Source of the DNA: Burkholderia glumae LMG 2196 = ATCC 33617
Lineage (GTDB): Bacteria; Pseudomonadota; Gammaproteobacteria; Burkholderiales; Burkholderiaceae
DNA length: 64,000 nt
Reading direction: 5' to 3'
NCBI RefSeq assembly: GCF_000960995.1
Contig: NZ_CP009434.1
Span: 2,756,415 to 2,820,414, forward strand
Shown here piece after piece: positions 34,515 through 44,571 of the stretch. The notes under the pieces were generated by a model, which saw only the letters and a program-made list of their open reading frames with translations, had not been told where the DNA came from and did not search any database. Position 1 is the stretch's first letter, and the number at the start of each line of letters is the position of its first letter. A program made the position numbers and the translations under genes.

Positions 34515-36107
34515 TCAGCCGGCGCGCCGTGCGAACACGACGGCGTCGATCGCCTGTGCGAGCGTGTCGAACGCCGCGCCGATCTCGTCCTCGTGAACGC
34601 AGGCGTAGCCGAGCAGCAGCCCCGGCGCCGCGCGCGACGCGTCGGCGTAGTAGCCGGACAGCGCGCGCACCACGATGTTGCGCTCGAGCGCCGCGCGCGC
34701 GAGCGCCTGATCGTCGGCGCCGTCGGGCAGGCGCATCACGAGGTGCAGCCCGGCGTCCCCGCCCACGGCCGGCAGCGCATCGCCGTAGCGGCGCGCCAGC
34801 ACGTCGAGCAGCGTCTGGCGGCGCAGCCCGTAGAGCGCGCGCATCTTGCGGATATGCGAGACGAAATGGCCCTCGGCGATGAACTCGGCCAGCACCGCCT
34901 GCTGCAGCAGCTGCCCTTCGCGATACAGCTCGGCGCTCGCGGTGGCGAAGCTGCCGGCGAGCGGCTCCGGCGCGACCAGATAGCCGACCCGCAATCCCGG
35001 GAACAGCGTCTTGCCGAAGCTGCCCACGTAGATCACCTGCCCGCTCGTGTCGAGCCCCTGCAGCGACGCGAGCGGCCGGCTGCCGTAGCGGAACTCGCTG
35101 TCGTAGTCGTCCTCGATGATCCAGGCGCCGTGCTGGCGCGCGTATTCGAGCAGCATGCGCCGCCGCGCGAGGCTCATCACCATGCCGAGCGGGTACTGAT
35201 GCGACGGCGTGACGAGCATCAGCTTCGGCGGCACCGCCAGATCGGCGGCGTCGGGCGCGATGCCCTCGTCGTCGACGGCGATCGGCCGCGTGGTCAGCCC
35301 CGACACCTGCAGCACGCTGCGCATGCCCCAGTAGCACGGATCCTCGGTCCAGATCGCGTCGCCGGGGTCGGTCAGCAGCCGCACCGCCAGGTCGATCGAC
35401 TGGTGGATGCCGGTGGTGATCACGATCTGCTCGGGCGTGCAGCGCACCGAACGCGAGGTCCGCAGGTAGTCGGCCAGCGCCTCGCGCAGCGAGGCGAGGC
35501 CGCCGCCCGGCGCGTAGGTCAGCAGGTCGGGGCGCAGGCGGCGCCAATACTTGTTGTGCAGGCGCATCCAGACGCGCGCCGGGAAGCGCGACACGTCGGG
35601 CACGCCGGGCATGAACGCGCCGCCCTGGCGCTTCGATACGCCGGCGCCGGCCACCAGCCGCGCGCCACGCGCGGACAGCGCGCCGCCCGCCGAGTGCGCC
35701 GGCGGGCCGCCGGCGCCGCCCGGGCCCGCCGCGGCATCGGCCGTGCCGGCCCCCGCCGGCCGGCGCGCGCGGCCGCCCTTTCCGCTCGCGCCGCCGCCCG
35801 CCTCGTCCCGCTCGGCCGCGCCGACGATCTCGTCCGGCGAACTGTCGGCCACGAACGTGCCGCGCCCGGTGGCCGACGTCACGTAGCCCTCCAGCACCAG
35901 TTGCTCGTAGACCTGCGTGACGGTGTTGCGCGCGATCCCGAGTTCGGCCGCGAGCAGCCGCGACGACGGCACGCGCGTGCCGGCCGGCAGCTCGCGCGAC
36001 AGGATCGCCTGCTGCAGCAGCCGGTGCAGCTGCCGGTAGATCGGCTGCGCGCCGCCGCCCCGCACGAGGCGCTGCGCGAGCCAGTCGGACAACATGCTCG
36101 CCCGCAA
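34515..36107 (-). CDS. gabR: MocR/GabR-type regulator (GntR helix-turn-helix plus aminotransferase domain)
   Basis: 530-aa chimeric regulator. Residues 1-80 are a GntR winged helix-turn-helix (PIYRQLHRLLQQAIL, LGIARNTVTQVYEQL), residues about 160-525 a fold-type I aminotransferase domain that binds PLP and senses an amino acid; YVGSFGKTLFPGLRVGY carries the PLP-binding Lys. The linker (about 88-150) is unusually long, Ala/Gly/Pro-rich. It is divergent from gabT-gabD, so it most likely activates them with GABA, as GabR does. ATG at 36107; an internal ATG at 36095 is possible. The gene name is by context. Confidence 0.8.
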   Translation of the reverse strand: MRASMLSDWLAQRLVRGGGAQPIYRQLHRLLQQAILSRELPAGTRVPSSRLLAAELGIARNTVTQVYEQLVLEGYVTSATGRGTFVADSSPDEIVGAAERDEAGGGASGKGGRARRPAGAGTADAAAGPGGAGGPPAHSAGGALSARGARLVAGAGVSKRQGGAFMPGVPDVSRFPARVWMRLHNKYWRRLRPDLLTYAPGGGLASLREALADYLRTSRSVRCTPEQIVITTGIHQSIDLAVRLLTDPGDAIWTEDPCYWGMRSVLQVSGLTTRPIAVDDEGIAPDAADLAVPPKLMLVTPSHQYPLGMVMSLARRRMLLEYARQHGAWIIEDDYDSEFRYGSRPLASLQGLDTSGQVIYVGSFGKTLFPGLRVGYLVAPEPLAGSFATASAELYREGQLLQQAVLAEFIAEGHFVSHIRKMRALYGLRRQTLLDVLARRYGDALPAVGGDAGLHLVMRLPDGADDQALARAALERNIVVRALSGYYADASRAAPGLLLGYACVHEDEIGAAFDTLAQAIDAVVFARRAG

Positions 36108-36110
36108 AAT

Positions 36111-36154
36111 TGGCTCCTATAGATTTACTGAAATGGCTCTGATTTCCAGAGCCA
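36111..36154. promoter_or_regulatory. Operator repeats in the gabR-gabT gap
   Basis: TGGCTC occurs at 36111 and again at 36134 as direct repeats 23 bases apart, and the second copy is half of a perfect inverted repeat TGGCTCTG (36134-36141) / CAGAGCCA (36147-36154). Direct plus inverted half-sites are typical for MocR-family regulators, and the gap is only 129 bp between the divergent genes. An A/T-rich -10-like TATATT at 36163 could serve gabT. Confidence 0.65.
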
Positions 36155-36236
36155 AATTTGATTATATTCAACTCCGTCGGAGGCCCCCCGCGCCCCCCTG
36201 TATTGACCGAGTCGAATCGACTGGAAGGAGATATCC

Positions 36237-37520
36237 GTGAAGAATGCCGATCTGCAAGCCCGCAAGAACGCCGCCACCCCGCGCGGCGTCGGCGTGATGT
36301 GCGACTTCTATGCCGCGCGCGCCGAGAACGCCGAGCTGTGGGACGTGGAGGGCCGCCGCTTCATCGATTTCGCGGCCGGCATCGCGGTGATGAACACCGG
36401 CCACCGCCACCCGAAGCTCGTCAAGGCGATCGCCGCGCAGCTCGAGCAATTCACGCACACGGCCTACCAGATCGTTCCCTACGCGTCCTACGTCGAACTG
36501 GCCGAGAAGATCATCGCGCGCGCGCCGGGCAGCTTCGCGAAGAAGGCCGCGTTCTTCACCACGGGCGCCGAGGCCGTCGAGAACGCCGTCAAGATGGCGC
36601 GCGCCTTCACCGGCCGCCCCGGCGTGATCGCGTTCGCGGGCGGCTTCCACGGCCGCACCATGATGGGCATGGCGCTGACCGGCAAGGTCGCGCCGTACAA
36701 GCTCAATTTCGGGCCGTTCCCGGGCGACGTGTTCCACGCGCCCTACCCGAACCCGCTGCACGGCGTGAGCGTGGCCGCCTCGCTGAAGGCGATCGACCTG
36801 CTGTTCAAGGCCGACATCGATCCGAAGCGCGTGGCGGCGATCATCTTCGAGCCGGTGCAGGGCGAAGGCGGCTTCTACGCGGCACCGGCCGATTTCGTGC
36901 GCGGCCTGCGCAAGATCTGCGACGAGCACGGCATCGTGCTGATCGCCGACGAGGTGCAGACCGGCTTCGCGCGCACCGGCAAGCTGTTCGCGATGCAGCA
37001 CCACGACGTGCTGCCCGACCTCATCACCATGGCCAAGAGCCTCGCGGGCGGCATGCCGCTGTCGGGCGTGGTCGGCCGCGCCGACGTGATGGACGCGGCC
37101 GCGCCGGGCGGCCTCGGCGGCACCTACGCGGGCAATCCGCTCGCGGTGGCCGCCGCGCACGCGGTGCTCGACATCATCGACGAGGAACGGCTCGAAGCGC
37201 GCGCCGTCACGCTCGGCGACAAGCTCAAGGCGCGGCTCGCCGCGCTGCAGCCCGAGGTGCCGCAGATCGCCGACGTGCGCGGCCCGGGCGCCATGGTGGC
37301 CGTCGAGTTCTTCAAGGCCGGCACGCAGGAGCCGGACGCGGACTTCACCAAGCGCGTGCAGGCGCGCGCGCTCGAACGCGGCCTGCTGCTGCTGATCTGC
37401 GGCGTCCACTCGAACGTGATCCGCTTCCTGTTCCCGCTGACGATCCCGGACGCCGTGTTCGACGAAGCGCTCGGCATCCTCGACACCGTGCTGAAGGAAA
37501 CCGTCGGCGTCGCCGCCTGA
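36237..37520 (+). CDS. gabT: 4-aminobutyrate aminotransferase
   Basis: 427-aa PLP enzyme moving the amino group of GABA to 2-oxoglutarate, giving succinate semialdehyde. Class III aminotransferase blocks: FTTGAEAVENAVKMAR, FHGRTMMGMALTG, IADEVQTGFARTG (D238) and the PLP Lys K267 in ITMAKSLAGG. The GTG start at 36237 is supported by GGAAGGAG just before it. gabD follows by 88 bp in the same direction, completing GABA degradation to succinate. Divergently controlled by the MocR-type gene. Related 5-aminovalerate use is possible. Confidence 0.93.
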   Translation: MKNADLQARKNAATPRGVGVMCDFYAARAENAELWDVEGRRFIDFAAGIAVMNTGHRHPKLVKAIAAQLEQFTHTAYQIVPYASYVELAEKIIARAPGSFAKKAAFFTTGAEAVENAVKMARAFTGRPGVIAFAGGFHGRTMMGMALTGKVAPYKLNFGPFPGDVFHAPYPNPLHGVSVAASLKAIDLLFKADIDPKRVAAIIFEPVQGEGGFYAAPADFVRGLRKICDEHGIVLIADEVQTGFARTGKLFAMQHHDVLPDLITMAKSLAGGMPLSGVVGRADVMDAAAPGGLGGTYAGNPLAVAAAHAVLDIIDEERLEARAVTLGDKLKARLAALQPEVPQIADVRGPGAMVAVEFFKAGTQEPDADFTKRVQARALERGLLLLICGVHSNVIRFLFPLTIPDAVFDEALGILDTVLKETVGVAA

Positions 37521-37608
37521 CGCGGCACCGCCCCGGCAGGCCGCCTGCCTCGCCTGCGCCGCGCCCGTCCGGGACGCGGCGTCTTGCATCGGCTTCACGG
37601 AATCTCAC

Positions 37609-39075
37609 ATGAGCACCGCACTCACCACCGCACTGAAGGACCCCTCGCTATTCCGCCAACAGGCCTATTTCGCCGGCCAATGGCAGGACGCCGCAAACGG
37701 CGCCACGTTCGAGGTCCGCAATCCCGCCACCGGCGAGCTGATCGGCACCGCGCCGCTGGCCGGCGCGGCCGAGACGCGCCGCGCGATCGAGGCGGCCAAC
37801 GCCGCCTGGCCGGCCTGGCGCAAGCGCACCGCGAAGGAGCGCGCCGCGATCCTGCGCCAATGGTACGAACTGATGCTCGCGCACGCCGACGATCTCGCGC
37901 TGATCCTCACCACCGAGCAGGGCAAACCGCTCGCCGAGGCGAAGGGCGAGATCCAGTATGCGGCATCGTTCATTGAATGGTTCGCCGAGGAAGGCAAGCG
38001 CGTGTACGGCGACACGATCCCGACGCCGGCCGGCGACAGGCGCATCGTGGTCGTGAAGGAGCCGGTGGGCGTCTGCGCGGCCATCACGCCGTGGAATTTC
38101 CCGGCCGCGATGATCACGCGCAAGGTCGGCCCGGCGCTCGCGGCCGGCTGCCCGATCGTGGTCAAGCCGGCCGAGGCCACGCCGTTCTCGGCGCTGGCGC
38201 TGGCCGTGCTGGCCGAGCGCGCGGGCGTGCCGGCCGGCGTGTTCAGCGTGGTGACGGGCGAGCCGAAGGCGATCGGCGGCGAGCTGACCGGCAACCCCAC
38301 GGTGCGCAAGCTCTCGTTCACGGGCTCCACGCCGATCGGCCGGCTGCTGATGGCGCAGTGCGCGCCGACCGTCAAGAAGGTCTCGCTCGAGCTGGGCGGC
38401 AACGCCCCGTTCATCGTGTTCGACGACGCCGACCTGGACGCGGCCGTGGCGGGCGCGATTGCCTCGAAGTACCGCAACAGCGGCCAGACCTGCGTCTGCA
38501 CCAACCGCTTCTACGTCCACGACAAGGTCTACGACGCGTTCGCCGACAAGCTGCGCGCGGCCGTCGAGCAGCTCAAGGTGGGCCGCGGCACCGAGGCCGG
38601 CGTCGTGCAGGGCCCGCTCATCAACGAGGCGGCCGTGCTGAAGGTGGAGGCGCACATCGAGGACGCACTCGCCAAGGGCGCGCGCGTGGCCACCGGCGGC
38701 AAGCGCCACGCGCTCGGCCACGGCTTCTTCGAGCCGACCGTGCTGACGGGCGTGACGCCCGCCATGAGGGTCGCGAAGGAGGAGACCTTCGGCCCGCTCG
38801 CCCCGCTGTTCCGGTTCGCCTCCGACGACGAGGTGGTGGCGCTCGCGAACGATACCGAGTTCGGCCTCGCCGCCTATTTCTACAGCCGCGACATCGGCCG
38901 CGTCTGGCGCGTGGCAGAGGCGCTCGAGTACGGCATGGTGGGCATCAACACCGGGCTGATCTCGAACGAGGTGGCGCCGTTCGGCGGCGTCAAGCAGTCG
39001 GGGATGGGCCGCGAGGGCTCGCACTACGGGATCGACGACTACGTCGTGATCAAGTATCTGTGCCTGGGCGTGTGA
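37609..39075 (+). CDS. gabD: Succinate-semialdehyde dehydrogenase
   Basis: 488-aa aldehyde dehydrogenase oxidising succinate semialdehyde to succinate, NADP-linked in GabD. Cofactor-binding block TPWNFPAAM, glycine motif FTGSTPIGR, general base E261 (LELGGN) and catalytic C295 (SGQTCVCTNR); the Cys two residues after the nucleophile is a feature of GabD. Second gene of the gabTD operon, followed by a strong hairpin terminator. Cytoplasmic. Confidence 0.93.
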   Translation: MSTALTTALKDPSLFRQQAYFAGQWQDAANGATFEVRNPATGELIGTAPLAGAAETRRAIEAANAAWPAWRKRTAKERAAILRQWYELMLAHADDLALILTTEQGKPLAEAKGEIQYAASFIEWFAEEGKRVYGDTIPTPAGDRRIVVVKEPVGVCAAITPWNFPAAMITRKVGPALAAGCPIVVKPAEATPFSALALAVLAERAGVPAGVFSVVTGEPKAIGGELTGNPTVRKLSFTGSTPIGRLLMAQCAPTVKKVSLELGGNAPFIVFDDADLDAAVAGAIASKYRNSGQTCVCTNRFYVHDKVYDAFADKLRAAVEQLKVGRGTEAGVVQGPLINEAAVLKVEAHIEDALAKGARVATGGKRHALGHGFFEPTVLTGVTPAMRVAKEETFGPLAPLFRFASDDEVVALANDTEFGLAAYFYSRDIGRVWRVAEALEYGMVGINTGLISNEVAPFGGVKQSGMGREGSHYGIDDYVVIKYLCLGV

Positions 39076-39108
39076 GCCGGCGCAGGCCGCTTCGCCGCCG
39101 CTGAAACC

Positions 39109-39144
39109 ACGCCTTCGCGGTGCGAGCCGCGAGGGCGTTTCTTC
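39109..39144 (+). terminator. gabTD terminator
   Basis: 12-bp stem ACGCCTTCGCGG / CCGCGAGGGCGT (one G-U pair), loop TGCGAG, followed by TTCTTC. Good intrinsic terminator 33 bases after gabD. Confidence 0.75.
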
Positions 39145-39166
39145 ATGGCGCGCGCCGCGCCCGCTT

Positions 39167-39202
39167 CATGGGCCGCCTCATGGGCCGCCTCATGGGCCGC
39201 CT
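39167..39202. repeat. 12-bp tandem repeat, 3 copies
   Basis: CATGGGCCGCCT three times in a row, followed by a diverged fourth copy. Non-coding, between the gabTD terminator and the end of the chemoreceptor gene. Confidence 0.85.
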
Positions 39203-39237
39203 CGGCGGCCGCCACGCGCAGCCGCACGCCGTGTTGT

Positions 39238-40782
39238 TCAGCGGAACACGCCGACCGCGTCGACCAGCGAAGTGGCCTGCTGGCGCAGGCTCTCGGAGGC
39301 GGCCGCGCTCTGCTCGACGAGCGCCGCGTTCTGCTGCGTGATGTTGTCGAGATCGACCACCGCCCGATCGACCTGCTCCACGCCCACGCTCTGCTCGGAG
39401 GTGGACGAGCTGATCTCGGCGATCAGGTCCGCCACGCGCTTGACCTGCACGACGAGGTCGTCCATCGCGCGGCCCGCGTCGTCCACGCGCCGCGCGCCCG
39501 ATGCCACGCGCTCGACGCTGTTCTCGATCAGCGTCTTGATTTCCTTGGCCGCGTTCGCGCTGCGCTGCGCGAGCGCGCGCACCTCGCCGGCCACCACCGC
39601 GAAGCCGCGCCCCTGCTCGCCGGCCCGCGCGGCCTCCACCGCGGCGTTCAGCGCCAGGATGTTGGTCTGGAACGCGATGCCGTCGATCACGCCGATGATG
39701 TCGGCGATGCGCCGCGAGCTGTCGGTGATGTCGTTCATGGTGCCGACGATCTCGCCCACCGTATGGCCGCCGCGCGCCGCCGCGTCGCTGGCCGACACCG
39801 CGAGCTGGTTCGCCTGCGAGGCGGTGGCCGCGTTGTTCGACACCGTGGCCGTCATCTGGGCCATCGACGAGGCGGTCTGCTGCACGGCGGTGGCCGCCTG
39901 CTCGGTGCGCGCGCTCAGGTCGTTGTTGCCCTGCGCGATCTCGCTGCTCGCGCGCTGCACGTTGAGCACCTGCTCGCTGACGTCGTCCACCAGCCAGCGG
40001 AACATCAGCCCGAGCTGGTCGATCGTGCGCAGCGTCATGCCGATCTCGTCGACGCGCGTGACGGCCGGGCCGCTGCGATTCTCGCCCGTGGCCACGTCCA
40101 GCGCGCGCTGCCGCACCGCGCGCAGCGGCTGCGCGATCTGCACGTCGAGCCAGGCGGCGACGAGGCCCGCGGCCACCGCCGCGGTGCCCGCCACGCCTGC
40201 GAGCGCCGCGCCCGTCACGCCGCACGCCCACGCGCCGGCTGCCACCACCGGCACCAGCGCGGCCAGCGGCGCAACCATCCGCGTGCGCACCGACATCGTC
40301 TTCATCAGCGAGCCCAGGCGCCCGATTCCGTCGCGCACCACCAGCCCCTTGTAGAAGCGCCGGCCGCGCGCGCGGCCCTCGCGGAAATCGGCGTAGAGCG
40401 CCTCGGCCGCCTGGATCTCCTCGCGCGCCGGCCGGGTGCGCACCGACATGTAGCCGACCGGCCGGCCGCCGCGCATCAGCGGCACCGCGTTCGCGCGCAC
40501 CCAATAGTGGTCGCCGTTCTTGCGGCGGTTCTTGACCAGCGCCATCCACGGCTCGCCGCCCTGGATGGTGGCCCACATGTCCGCGAACGCCTCGCGCGGC
40601 ATGTCCGGGTGGCGGACGACGTTGTGCGGCGCGCCGACGATCTCCTCGGACGAGTAGCCGCTGACCTGCACGAACGTCGCGTTCGCATAGGTGATCGTGC
40701 CGTTGGCCGTGGTCGTCGACATCAGGGTCGAGTCTTCCGGGAATTCGTATTCGTGCTGCGTGACGGGCTGGTTATTGCGCAT
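39238..40782 (-). CDS. PAS-domain methyl-accepting chemotaxis protein (Aer-like)
   Basis: 514-aa chemoreceptor. N-terminal PAS domain (about 10-125; TITYANATFVQVSGYSSEE) of the Aer type that senses redox or oxygen through a flavin, two hydrophobic stretches at about 170-210, a HAMP-like segment, then the cytoplasmic signalling domain with the invariant hairpin tip FQTNILALNAAVEAARAGEQ (about 392-411). There is no periplasmic sensor domain, which fits Aer. It lacks a C-terminal CheR-docking pentapeptide. Stands alone. Confidence 0.9.
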   Translation of the reverse strand: MRNNQPVTQHEYEFPEDSTLMSTTTANGTITYANATFVQVSGYSSEEIVGAPHNVVRHPDMPREAFADMWATIQGGEPWMALVKNRRKNGDHYWVRANAVPLMRGGRPVGYMSVRTRPAREEIQAAEALYADFREGRARGRRFYKGLVVRDGIGRLGSLMKTMSVRTRMVAPLAALVPVVAAGAWACGVTGAALAGVAGTAAVAAGLVAAWLDVQIAQPLRAVRQRALDVATGENRSGPAVTRVDEIGMTLRTIDQLGLMFRWLVDDVSEQVLNVQRASSEIAQGNNDLSARTEQAATAVQQTASSMAQMTATVSNNAATASQANQLAVSASDAAARGGHTVGEIVGTMNDITDSSRRIADIIGVIDGIAFQTNILALNAAVEAARAGEQGRGFAVVAGEVRALAQRSANAAKEIKTLIENSVERVASGARRVDDAGRAMDDLVVQVKRVADLIAEISSSTSEQSVGVEQVDRAVVDLDNITQQNAALVEQSAAASESLRQQATSLVDAVGVFR

Positions 40783-41240
40783 TCGCTGCTCCGGGGCACG
40801 GCGCGGGCGGCCGTGTCTGCTCTCTTGGGTCGGTATTGGATCGGCCGCCCGCGCGCCTCATCGCGCGGCAACAGCCTCGGGCCTATCTTCTTTTTTGACG
40901 GCAGCCGAGGCCAAAACCTTACCCTTTCTTGGCGAAAACATGTCAAAACCATCCCATTTTTGATTCATATCAAGAAGAATTGATTTTCCTCATAAAAATC
41001 TCACCTGTGCGGCCCGGATAGTGGTCCGTGTCTTCGAGCCCGATGCGAGATCCGGCCGGCGGCGCGAGGCCGTGAAAGCCCGCCGCCGCGTCGCGGGAAC
41101 GCGCCGCCATCAGGCGCCGCGCGAACGCCGGCGCCGGCGAACCGGTGGGAAAGGGAAACGGCAGGAGCGGGAGGAAGGGAAGGAAGGAAACGCGGGCGGC
41201 AGGCGGCGGCGCGGGCCCGAGGCCGGCGCCGCGCCCTTGC
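40783..41240. other. 458-bp gap with A/T-rich and purine-rich parts
   Basis: 40895-41010 is clearly A/T-rich (GATTTTCCTCATAAAAATC) and probably holds the chemoreceptor promoter. 41146-41200 on the plus strand is a G/A-rich run (GGAGGAAGGGAAGGAAGG), hence C/T-rich in the transcript leaving the thiolase gene, a possible Rho-utilisation site. No gene recognised. Confidence 0.45.
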
Positions 41241-42443
<1,203 letters not shown>

Positions 42444-42538
42444 GGTTGTCTCCGGAACATCGTCGGAAGGGGCGCGCACCAGAAGGCTCGCGGCAAGCGC
42501 GCCGGCGTTGCGTCAAAATGTTCTTTATACGAACATAA

Positions 42539-42553
42539 GATCGAATATCGAAC
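42539..42553. promoter_or_regulatory. PcaR-like operator between pcaF and its IclR regulator
   Basis: On the minus strand the sequence reads GTTCGATATTCGATC, resembling the PcaR site I recall from Pseudomonas putida (GTTCGATAATCGCAC). It lies about 95 bases before the pcaF start, in a locally A/T-rich segment with further GAAC/GTTC half-sites (42520-42558). Confidence 0.55.
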
Positions 42554-42683
42554 GAACGATGCGATCATAGGGAGCGGGCCGGGGGCATGTCAAGCTTGCG
42601 GGCGGCGCCGTGCGTGCCGCCTCGGTTGGCGCGACCCGACCCCATGCGCTACTCTCTACCGTTGCACTACCTTGCCCCGACTC

Positions 42684-43472
42684 ATGAGCACCGACGACCT
42701 GCCGGCCAAGCCCGGCGATTCCTATGTCCAGTCGTTCGCGCGCGGCCTCGCCGTGATCCGAGCGTTCGACGCCGAGCGCCCCGAGCAGACGCTGACCGAG
42801 GTCGCCGCCGCCACCGGCCTCACGCGCGCCGGGGCGCGGCGCATCCTGCTGACGCTGCAGACGCTCGGTTACGTGGAGGCCGAAGGACGGCTGTTCCGGC
42901 TCACGCCGAAGATCCTCGACCTCGGCTTCGCGTACCTGACCTCGATGCCGTTCTGGAACCTCGCCGAGCCGGTGATGGAGCAGCTTTCCGCGCGCATACA
43001 CGAAAGCTGTTCGGCGGCCGTGCTCGACCGCACCGAGATCGTCTACGTGCTGCGCGTGCCGACCCACAAGATCATGACCATCAACCTGTCGATCGGCAGC
43101 CGGCTGCCCGCCTACTGCACGTCGATGGGGCGCGTGCTGCTGTCCTCGCTCGACGATGCCGCGCTCGACGCGCTGCTCGCGCAGAGCCCGATCGCGGCGC
43201 ACACGCCGCGCACGCTGACCGATCCGGCCGCGCTGAAGGCCGAGATCGCGGCCGTGCGGCGGCAGGGCTGGGCGATCGTCGACCAGGAGCTCGAGGGCGG
43301 GCTGATCTCGCTGTCGGCGCCGATCCGCAACCGCCGCGGCAAGGTGATCGCGGCGATGAACATCAGCGGCAACGCACAGCGGCACACCGCCGAGCAGATG
43401 GTAAAGGAATTCCTCGAGCCGCTGCTGGAAGCCTCGCAGATGGTGTCGGCACTGGTGGCGCGGCGCGGCTAG
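42684..43472 (+). CDS. pcaR: IclR-family regulator, PcaR-like
   Basis: 262-aa IclR regulator: N-terminal winged helix (TLTEVAAATGLTRAGARRILLTL, about 36-58) and C-terminal effector domain (YCTSMGRVLLSS, VDQELEGGLISLSAPIRNRRGKV). The opening SYVQSFARGLAVIRAFDAERPEQTLTEV is the PcaR/PobR subfamily pattern. Divergent from pcaF, so it probably activates the beta-ketoadipate genes with 3-oxoadipate as coinducer. The start at 42684 fits the family; the frame is open upstream. Confidence 0.82.
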   Translation: MSTDDLPAKPGDSYVQSFARGLAVIRAFDAERPEQTLTEVAAATGLTRAGARRILLTLQTLGYVEAEGRLFRLTPKILDLGFAYLTSMPFWNLAEPVMEQLSARIHESCSAAVLDRTEIVYVLRVPTHKIMTINLSIGSRLPAYCTSMGRVLLSSLDDAALDALLAQSPIAAHTPRTLTDPAALKAEIAAVRRQGWAIVDQELEGGLISLSAPIRNRRGKVIAAMNISGNAQRHTAEQMVKEFLEPLLEASQMVSALVARRG

Positions 43473-43664
43473 GGCGCCCCCGGCCGCGCGTTTCGGCGGG
43501 GCGTCGGCCGCGTTCGGCACGCCCGGCCGCCCGCCGTCCGTTTCGCTGGCCCGCCTTCCCTTGCGCCGCTGGGCGGCTCGCCTGCGTTTCCCCTGAGCCG
43601 ACGATTTTCGGCAAGCTGGCCGCGCACGCCACAATATTTCCCTTCCTGATCCGTCAACACGGGT

Positions 43665-44237
43665 ATGGAACCGCCGCCCACCCCGCCCCCGCCGACCGTG
43701 CAGGACCGCGCAATCGCCGACGCCGTGGCCCGCGAGCGGCCAGCGCTGCGCAACTTCATCCGCCGGCGCGTGCTCGACCAGGACGAGGCCGAGGACATTC
43801 TCCAGGACGTGTTCGAGAGGATGGTAGAGGCGTACCGGCTGCCGGAGCCGATCGAGCAGATCGGCGCCTGGCTGTACCGCGTCGCGCGCAACCGGATCGT
43901 CGACCGCTTCCGCAAGAAGCAGGAAGCGCCGCTGCCCGAGGCCGCCGGCGACGACGACGAGGCCTGCCGGCTCGACCTCGCGCTGCCCGCGTCGACCGAC
44001 GGCCCGGAGGCGGCCTACGAACGCGCCGCGCTGCTCGACGCGCTGCGGGCCGCGCTCGACGAGCTGCCGGCCAGCCAGCGCGAGGTGTTCGTCGCCCACG
44101 AGCTCGACGGGCGCAGTTTCAAGGAGCTGGCCGCGGCCACCGGCACGAGCGTCAGCACGCTGCTGGCCCGCAAGCGGTACGCGGTGCTGCATCTGCGCAA
44201 ACGGCTGCAGCCCGTCTACGACGAATTCGCGAATTGA
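43665..44237 (+). CDS. ECF-type sigma-70 factor
   Basis: 190-aa sigma factor. Region 2 (about 25-90: RNFIRRRVLDQDEAEDILQDVF, WLYRVARNRIVDRFRK) and region 4 (about 125-178: LPASQREVFVAHELDGRSFKELAAATG) are present; the linker is acidic. The N-terminus has a Pro run (PPPTPPPPT). It heads a run of small genes: a membrane protein 16 bases downstream, then a ferredoxin and a small protein. The membrane protein is a candidate for holding it inactive. Promoter target unknown. Confidence 0.85.
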   Translation: MEPPPTPPPPTVQDRAIADAVARERPALRNFIRRRVLDQDEAEDILQDVFERMVEAYRLPEPIEQIGAWLYRVARNRIVDRFRKKQEAPLPEAAGDDDEACRLDLALPASTDGPEAAYERAALLDALRAALDELPASQREVFVAHELDGRSFKELAAATGTSVSTLLARKRYAVLHLRKRLQPVYDEFAN

Positions 44238-44253
44238 AGCGAAGGAGGACTGA

Positions 44254-44571
44254 ATGACAAGGTATCGAGGCAGGTGGATCGCCAAGCTGCTGCTGTTCGT
44301 GGTGGCCGTGGCCGTGCTGGGGCGCATCGTGATGGCGCTGTGGAACTGGGTGGTGCCCGAACTCGTGACGGGCGCGCACCCGATCGACTATCCGCACGCG
44401 CTCGGCCTGCTGGTGCTGAGCCGGATTCTGTTCGGCGGCTTTCGCGGCCACGGCGGCTGCCGTGAGCGCAGGCACTGGCAGCACTGGCAGCGCCTGACGC
44501 AGGACGAGCGCGACCGGCTGCGCGGCGCGCTGGCGGCGCACGCGCGACGCGACGGGGGGACCGGCGCATGA
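44254..44571 (+). CDS. Small two-helix membrane protein beside the sigma factor
   Basis: 105 aa with two hydrophobic segments (about 9-31 and 46-62) and a charged C-terminal tail containing RHWQHWQRLTQDERDRLRGAL, rich in His, Trp and Arg. Proteins of this shape often follow ECF sigma genes and could sequester the factor or sense a signal at the membrane, but no anti-sigma domain can be identified. GGAGG ribosome site; ends with an ATGA overlap with the ferredoxin gene, so it is translationally coupled to it. Confidence 0.65.
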   Translation: MTRYRGRWIAKLLLFVVAVAVLGRIVMALWNWVVPELVTGAHPIDYPHALGLLVLSRILFGGFRGHGGCRERRHWQHWQRLTQDERDRLRGALAAHARRDGGTGA

